Below, piece after piece: positions 13,582-17,387 of a stretch of 17,387 bases of DNA (the first letter of the stretch is position 1; each line of letters starts with the position of its first letter). The position numbers and the translations under genes were made by a program. Under the pieces are notes generated by a model. The model saw only the letters and a list, made by a program, of their open reading frames with translations. It was not told the DNA's origin and did no database searches. The stretch spans positions 1 through 17,387 of the forward strand of contig JBBIMW010000043.1 of assembly GCA_037444185.1 (NCBI GenBank). The letters are read 5' to 3'. Origin of the DNA: JAILZP01 sp037444185. Its GTDB lineage: Bacteria; Bacillota; Desulfotomaculia; Desulfotomaculales; Desulfocucumaceae.

Positions 13582-15135
13582 TTGACAAATATTAAAGGTC
13601 CGCTGGTGCTGGTGATTTTGGACGGCTGGGGCATATGCGGCGACTCGGCGGGGAATGCCATTGCCAGGGCCGGCACGCCGAACTTCAATTATTACCTGGA
13701 AAATTATCCCCACACTGTGCTCAGCTGCTCGGGAGAGGACGTGGGTCTCCCCGGGGGGCAGATGGGCAACTCCGAAGTGGGTCATTTGAACATGGGGGCC
13801 GGAAGGGTGGTCTACCAGGAGCTTACCAGGATATCAAAGTCCATCAGGGATGGAGATTTCTTTCAGAACAGTATATTGCTGCAAGCCGTGGGCCACGCCC
13901 TGAAGAACGGTGGCGGACTCCACCTGACGGGTCTTCTGTCGGACGGAGGGGTACACAGCCACATCGGCCACCTTTTCGCTCTCCTGGAGCTTGCCCGGCG
14001 GCGCCGGCTGGAGAAAGTCTTCGTCCACTGTTTTCTGGACGGCAGGGATGTGGCGCCGGACAGCGCACTGGAATATATTTATCAGCTGGAAGAAAAAATA
14101 AAAGAGCTAAACATCGGCAGGATTGCCACGGTGTCGGGCCGTTATTACGCCATGGACAGGGACCGCCGCTGGGAGAGAACCATGATGGCGTACCGGGCCA
14201 TGGTGGCCGGAGAGGGACTGAAGGCCCCATCCGCGGGAACCGCCGTAAAGGACTCTTACGGCCGGGGGGAAACCGACGAGTTTGTCCGGCCCACGGTCAT
14301 CGTGGATCGGTGTGGAATGCCGGTGGCCACCGTTAAAAATGTTGACTCGGTCGTATTCTTCAATTTCAGGCCGGACCGGGCCAGGCAGCTGACTCGCGCC
14401 TTTGTGGACCGGGACTTTGCCGGTTTTGACCGGGGGGAGGCCCTGAGCGGACTTTATTTCGTTTGTATGACGCAGTATGACAAGACCATCGAATCCCCGG
14501 CGGCCTTCGCCCCCCAGAGGTTGAAAAACACCCTGGGCGAGGTGCTGAGCGCCGCCGGCATAAAACAGCTCAGGCTGGCCGAAACGGAAAAGTATGCCCA
14601 CGTGACCTTCTTTTTTAACGGCGGAGTGGAGCCCCCCGTTCCGGGGGAGGAGAGGGTGCTGATACCTTCGCCCAGGGTGGCCACATACGATCTGAAGCCG
14701 GAAATGAGCGCCCTGGAGGTTACCGAGGAATTTATCGGACAGCTTCATTTCGACCGTTACGGAGTCATTATCATAAACTACGCCAACCCTGACATGGTGG
14801 GACACACCGGAGACATGGAGGCGGCGGTGAGGGCCGTGGAAACCGTTGACCGGTGCCTGGGCAGGGTGGTACGGGCCACCCTGGAAAAAGGGGGGGTGGC
14901 GGTAATCACCGCAGACCACGGCAACGCAGAAAACATGATGGACCGGGAAGGGCACCCGGTGACGGCCCATACCACCAGCCCGGTTCCATTTATACTGGCG
15001 GGCGAAGGGTTCAGGGGGGCTGGTCTGAGGCCGGGGCGCCTGGAGGATGTGGCCCCCACCCTGCTGGATATGCTGGGGCTGGAAAAGCCTCAGGAGATGA
15101 CGGGAAGCAGTTTGATTGTGAAGAAGGGGACTTGA
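13582..15135 (+). CDS. gpmI: 2,3-bisphosphoglycerate-independent phosphoglycerate mutase
   Basis: A 517-residue alkaline-phosphatase-superfamily mutase, close to the usual length (about 510). The N-terminal metal ligand Asp is in VILDGWGI. The phosphorylated Ser64 is in QMGNSEVGHLNMGAG. The transferase domain has LLSDGGVHSH, HCFLDGRD, and SGRYYAMDRDRRWER. The C-terminal metal-site motifs are NYANPDMVGHTGD and ITADHGNAENM. It converts 3-phosphoglycerate to 2-phosphoglycerate using Mn, without a bisphosphoglycerate cofactor. This type is usual in spore-forming Firmicutes, where pH-sensitive activity controls the 3-PGA store of spores. The frame is open back into tpiA. The start chosen is TTG 13582, with GGGGGGAG at 13567-13573 and an 8-base gap, because it begins right before the conserved NIKGPLVLVILDGWG. 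No in-frame ATG is suitably placed. eno follows after 25 bases. Confidence 0.94.
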   Translation: MTNIKGPLVLVILDGWGICGDSAGNAIARAGTPNFNYYLENYPHTVLSCSGEDVGLPGGQMGNSEVGHLNMGAGRVVYQELTRISKSIRDGDFFQNSILLQAVGHALKNGGGLHLTGLLSDGGVHSHIGHLFALLELARRRRLEKVFVHCFLDGRDVAPDSALEYIYQLEEKIKELNIGRIATVSGRYYAMDRDRRWERTMMAYRAMVAGEGLKAPSAGTAVKDSYGRGETDEFVRPTVIVDRCGMPVATVKNVDSVVFFNFRPDRARQLTRAFVDRDFAGFDRGEALSGLYFVCMTQYDKTIESPAAFAPQRLKNTLGEVLSAAGIKQLRLAETEKYAHVTFFFNGGVEPPVPGEERVLIPSPRVATYDLKPEMSALEVTEEFIGQLHFDRYGVIIINYANPDMVGHTGDMEAAVRAVETVDRCLGRVVRATLEKGGVAVITADHGNAENMMDREGHPVTAHTTSPVPFILAGEGFRGAGLRPGRLEDVAPTLLDMLGLEKPQEMTGSSLIVKKGT

Positions 15136-15160
15136 AATTGTAAAAAGGGGAGGAATGCAA

Positions 15161-16435
15161 ATGTCATCCACCATTATTGACATTTTCGCCCGGGAAATAC
15201 TGGACTCCAGGGGCAATCCCACCGTCGAGGTGGACGTGGTCTTGGAAGACGGCACCCTGGGCAGGGCCGCCGTGCCTTCCGGAGCCTCCACCGGGGCCTA
15301 CGAGGCGGTGGAGCTGAGGGACGGGGAGCCCGGCCGCTACCTGGGCAAGGGTGTTGTCAAGGCCGTGGAAAATGTTAACAATGTCATAGCTCCGGAGCTG
15401 ACCGGCTTTGACGCCACCGAACAGGTTCTTCTGGACAGGGCCCTGCTGGAATTGGACGGTACGTCCAACAAGGGCAAATTGGGGGCCAACGCCATATTGG
15501 GAGTGTCCCTGGCCTGCGCCAAGGCCGGGGCTGCGCATGTGGGGCTGCCTCTGTACCAGTATTTGGGCGGGGTGAATTCCAAGCTGCTCCCCACCCCCAT
15601 GATGAATATACTGAATGGGGGAAGGCACGCCGACAACAATGTGGACATTCAGGAGTTCATGGTAATGCCGGTGGGGGCTTCCAGTTTTGCCGAAGCCCTG
15701 CGCGTAGGCGCCGAGGTTTTCCACCACCTGAAAAAGGTTCTCAGATCCAGGGGGCTGAACACCGCCGTGGGAGACGAGGGAGGCTTCGCCCCCAGCCTGG
15801 CTTCCAATGAGGAGGCGCTGGCGGTTATTGTGGAGGCTGTCCGGCGGGCCGGCTACAGTCCCGGAGAAGACGTGGCCCTGGCCCTGGACTGTGCCGCCAC
15901 CGAGTTTTTCAAGGACGGTTCATATATATTTGAAGGATCTCCCCGGTCGGCGGCTGAAATGGTGGACTATTACGCCGGCCTGCTGGACAAGTATCCCATT
16001 GTGTCCATCGAGGACGGGCTGTCCGAGGATGACTGGGAGGGCTGGAAAGAACTCACCGCCAGGCTGGGCGGACGTGTTCAGCTGGTGGGGGACGATCTGT
16101 TTGTGACCAATGTCGCCAGGCTGTCCAGGGGCATCAGAGAAGGGGCGGCCAATTCCATATTGATCAAGGTGAATCAGATAGGCACCCTCACCGAAACCCT
16201 TGACGCCATGGAAATGGCCAGGCGGGCCGGCTATGCCGCCGTAGTCAGCCACCGCTCCGGGGAGACCGAGGACGTCACCATTGCCGACCTGGTGGTGGCC
16301 ACCAATGCCGGTCAGATAAAAACCGGCGCGCCCTCCAGGACCGACCGGGTGGCCAAGTACAACCAGCTGCTGAGGATAGAGGAGGAGCTTGGGGAGGCGG
16401 CCGTATATCGGGGAAGGGCTTCAATTAAAATGTAA
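15161..16435 (+). CDS. eno: Enolase
   Basis: A 424-residue enolase of standard bacterial length. Motifs in order are AREILDSRGNPTVEVDV, the flexible loop SGASTGAYEAVELRDG, NGGRHADNNVDIQEFM, GDEGGFAPSL with Glu206, metal ligands in ALDCAATEF, SIEDGLSEDDW and LVGDDLF, catalytic Lys336 in ILIKVNQIGT, SHRSGETED (about 363-371), and the C-terminal GAPSRTDRVAKYNQLLRIEE. It dehydrates 2-phosphoglycerate to phosphoenolpyruvate, with Mg. Two in-frame ATGs are near; the GGGGAGGA site (15147-15154) abuts ATG 15155 but is 6 bases from ATG 15161, so 15161 is preferred. It is the last gene of the glycolytic block. No terminator is evident between its stop and the secG promoter. Confidence 0.97.
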   Translation: MSSTIIDIFAREILDSRGNPTVEVDVVLEDGTLGRAAVPSGASTGAYEAVELRDGEPGRYLGKGVVKAVENVNNVIAPELTGFDATEQVLLDRALLELDGTSNKGKLGANAILGVSLACAKAGAAHVGLPLYQYLGGVNSKLLPTPMMNILNGGRHADNNVDIQEFMVMPVGASSFAEALRVGAEVFHHLKKVLRSRGLNTAVGDEGGFAPSLASNEEALAVIVEAVRRAGYSPGEDVALALDCAATEFFKDGSYIFEGSPRSAAEMVDYYAGLLDKYPIVSIEDGLSEDDWEGWKELTARLGGRVQLVGDDLFVTNVARLSRGIREGAANSILIKVNQIGTLTETLDAMEMARRAGYAAVVSHRSGETEDVTIADLVVATNAGQIKTGAPSRTDRVAKYNQLLRIEEELGEAAVYRGRASIKM

Positions 16436-16444
16436 CCCGTTTCA

Positions 16445-16473
16445 TTGTCAATTTTTTCACACCGTGCTATAAT
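16445..16473 (+). promoter_or_regulatory. Near-consensus sigma-A promoter for secG
   Basis: -35 TTGTCA (16445-16450), exactly 17-base spacer, -10 TATAAT (16468-16473). The -10 is perfect and the -35 is one base off. It starts 10 bases after the eno stop, with secG 34 bases beyond the -10. This is the best promoter match in the window. Confidence 0.8.
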
Positions 16474-16507
16474 TCTTTTATATGATTTTTCGGGGGGGGT
16501 GAAGGTA

Positions 16508-16741
16508 GTGCTGAAAGGCCTGGTGACCGCCCTGCACGTCATCGTGTGCATTGCAGTGATAGCCGTGGTTTTGTTGCAGTCGGGAAAGAGTGCGGGCCTG
16601 TCCGGGTCCATTGCCGGCGGCGCCGAAACTTTCTTTGGCAGGAAGAAAGGGCTGGATGAGTTGCTGGGCAAGATAACCATTGTGGTGGGGGTTCTTTTCG
16701 CGGTAACGTCATTGGTGCTGGGGCTGCAGGTTTTCAGGTGA
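16508..16741 (+). CDS. secG: Protein-export membrane protein SecG
   Basis: A 77-residue SecG, the small SecYEG translocon subunit in the inner membrane. It has two hydrophobic helices: LVTALHVIVCIAVIAVVLLQ (about 5-24) and ITIVVGVLFAVTSLVLGLQV (about 56-75). Between them is the family's cytoplasmic loop, with QSGKSAGLSGSIAGGAETFF and GRKKGLDELLGK. GTG 16508 fits the long purine-rich site (eight G at 16492-16499, then TGAAGG). GTG 16499 is in frame but lies inside that site. The frame is open back to 16445, but that stretch is the promoter and so not coding. secG commonly follows eno in Firmicutes; here rnr does not follow and hppA does. Confidence 0.92.
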   Translation: MLKGLVTALHVIVCIAVIAVVLLQSGKSAGLSGSIAGGAETFFGRKKGLDELLGKITIVVGVLFAVTSLVLGLQVFR

Positions 16742-16810
16742 TTTTTTTGGCTTGTTCGCTTCGCCTGCTCCCGGCAGTGAAGAAAAATCAGGGGAAGAGG
16801 AGGGTTTTTA

Positions 16811-17387
16811 GTGCAAGAGTCAATGACACTGGCCTGGATAGGAGCCGCCACCGGCGTAGCAGCCCTTTTATTTGCGCTGCTGACCATGGCCAGCGTTCTC
16901 AAGGAGTCCATGGGCACTCCCAGAATGAAGGAGATTTCCGAGGCCATCCAGGAAGGCGCCATGGCTTTTCTCAACAGGCAGTATAAAACTTTGATTCCAT
17001 TTACCATCGTAATTTTTGTTTTATTATTTTTTGTCGGCGCATCCTATGCCATTTCGTTCCTGGTGGGGGCCGTGTGCTCGGCCGTCGCCGGATACATCGG
17101 CATGAACAGCACCACCAAGTCCAACGCCCGGACGACCGAGGCCGCCCGCAGCTCGGGTCTGGCCAAAGCTCTCACCATTTCATTCCGGGCCGGCGCCGTC
17201 ATGGGCCTTTCCGTCGCAGGACTGGGGCTCCTGGGGGTTTCGGTCCTGTTCATTGTCTTCCAGAATGCCACCGTTATTAACAGCTTCGCCTTCGGCGCCA
17301 GCGCCATCGCCTTCTTCGCCCGGGTCGGCGGCGGTATTTACACCAAGGCCGCGGACGTGGGCGCCGACCTGGTGGGCAAGGTGGAGG
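16811..17387 (+). CDS. hppA: Membrane-bound H+/Na+-translocating pyrophosphatase, N-terminal part
   Basis: 192 codons are visible and the gene runs off the window. GTG 16811 has a strong GAGGAGGG site at 16797-16804, 6 bases away. The protein starts with a helix (LAWIGAATGVAALLFALLTM), then a cytoplasmic stretch with EISEAIQEGAMAFLNRQYKT, a second helix, AGYIGMNSTTKSNARTTEAA, AKALTISFRAGAVMGLSVAG, and the hallmark FFARVGGGIYTKAADVGADL, followed by VGKVE, which begins the pyrophosphate-binding site. The family couples PPi hydrolysis to H+ or Na+ export. The residues that decide K+ dependence and ion choice lie beyond the window. It is 69 bases after secG with no terminator, so the two may share the secG promoter. 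In energy-limited anaerobes such pumps recover energy from biosynthetic PPi. Confidence 0.95.
   Translation, partial: MQESMTLAWIGAATGVAALLFALLTMASVLKESMGTPRMKEISEAIQEGAMAFLNRQYKTLIPFTIVIFVLLFFVGASYAISFLVGAVCSAVAGYIGMNSTTKSNARTTEAARSSGLAKALTISFRAGAVMGLSVAGLGLLGVSVLFIVFQNATVINSFAFGASAIAFFARVGGGIYTKAADVGADLVGKVE

Noticed and set aside
14107..15291. 394-codon open frame on the minus strand opposite gpmI and eno
   Set aside because: It spans two well-recognised + strand genes and their junction, and shows no family motif.

Overview
This window looks like chromosomal DNA from a GC-rich, probably spore-forming Gram-positive anaerobe. The best guess is the Peptococcaceae/Desulfotomaculales group (Pelotomaculum- or Desulfotomaculum-like). 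That placement is an inference from three things: the rapZ-yvcK-whiA cluster typical of Firmicutes, rpoN placed before a gap-pgk-tpiA-gpmI-eno-secG block, and a membrane pyrophosphatase gene downstream. All recognisable genes are on the + strand. A run of 14 N at 333-346 is an assembly gap, and both window edges cut genes.

Layout. (1) 3-3534: a sugar-phosphate entry block with the end of a ROK-family sugar kinase, a GH133-type glycogen debranching enzyme, and a bifunctional phosphoglucose/phosphomannose isomerase. (2) 3535-3922: a gene-free stretch with two sets of 7-bp tandem repeats in opposite orientation, a 12-bp-arm palindrome, two intrinsic terminators and a probable sigma-A promoter. 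(3) 3923-8359: rapZ, a yvcK/glmR with a membrane-spanning N-terminal extension, whiA (TTG start), a hexapeptide-repeat acyltransferase, and a DUF1405/YpjA-like membrane protein. (4) 8360-9923: rpoN (sigma-54) with its own promoter. (5) 9924-10399: a gene-free stretch with an attenuator-like arrangement (a mini-ORF running through a terminator, with a competing hairpin), then about 200 bases of nested inverted repeats that could be a structured RNA or a small mobile element. No cggR repressor gene is present here. (6) 10400-16435: the lower glycolytic genes gap, pgk, tpiA, gpmI and eno, with an intrinsic terminator between gap and pgk. (7) 16445-17387: secG from its own near-consensus promoter, then the start of hppA, an ion-pumping pyrophosphatase that runs off the window.

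Together the genes supply nearly all steps from glycogen or glucose to phosphoenolpyruvate except phosphofructokinase and aldolase. The first block yields glucose-6-P and fructose-6-P. The last block runs triose phosphate to PEP, reversibly, and gpmI is the cofactor-independent mutase. The block between carries regulators: YvcK/GlmR links carbon state to cell-wall precursor supply, RapZ binds nucleotides, WhiA influences division, and RpoN is an alternative sigma factor.

The best candidate for something undescribed is the 9924-10399 intergenic region. Secondary points are the non-canonical NAD(P)-binding loop of GapDH and the membrane-anchored YvcK.
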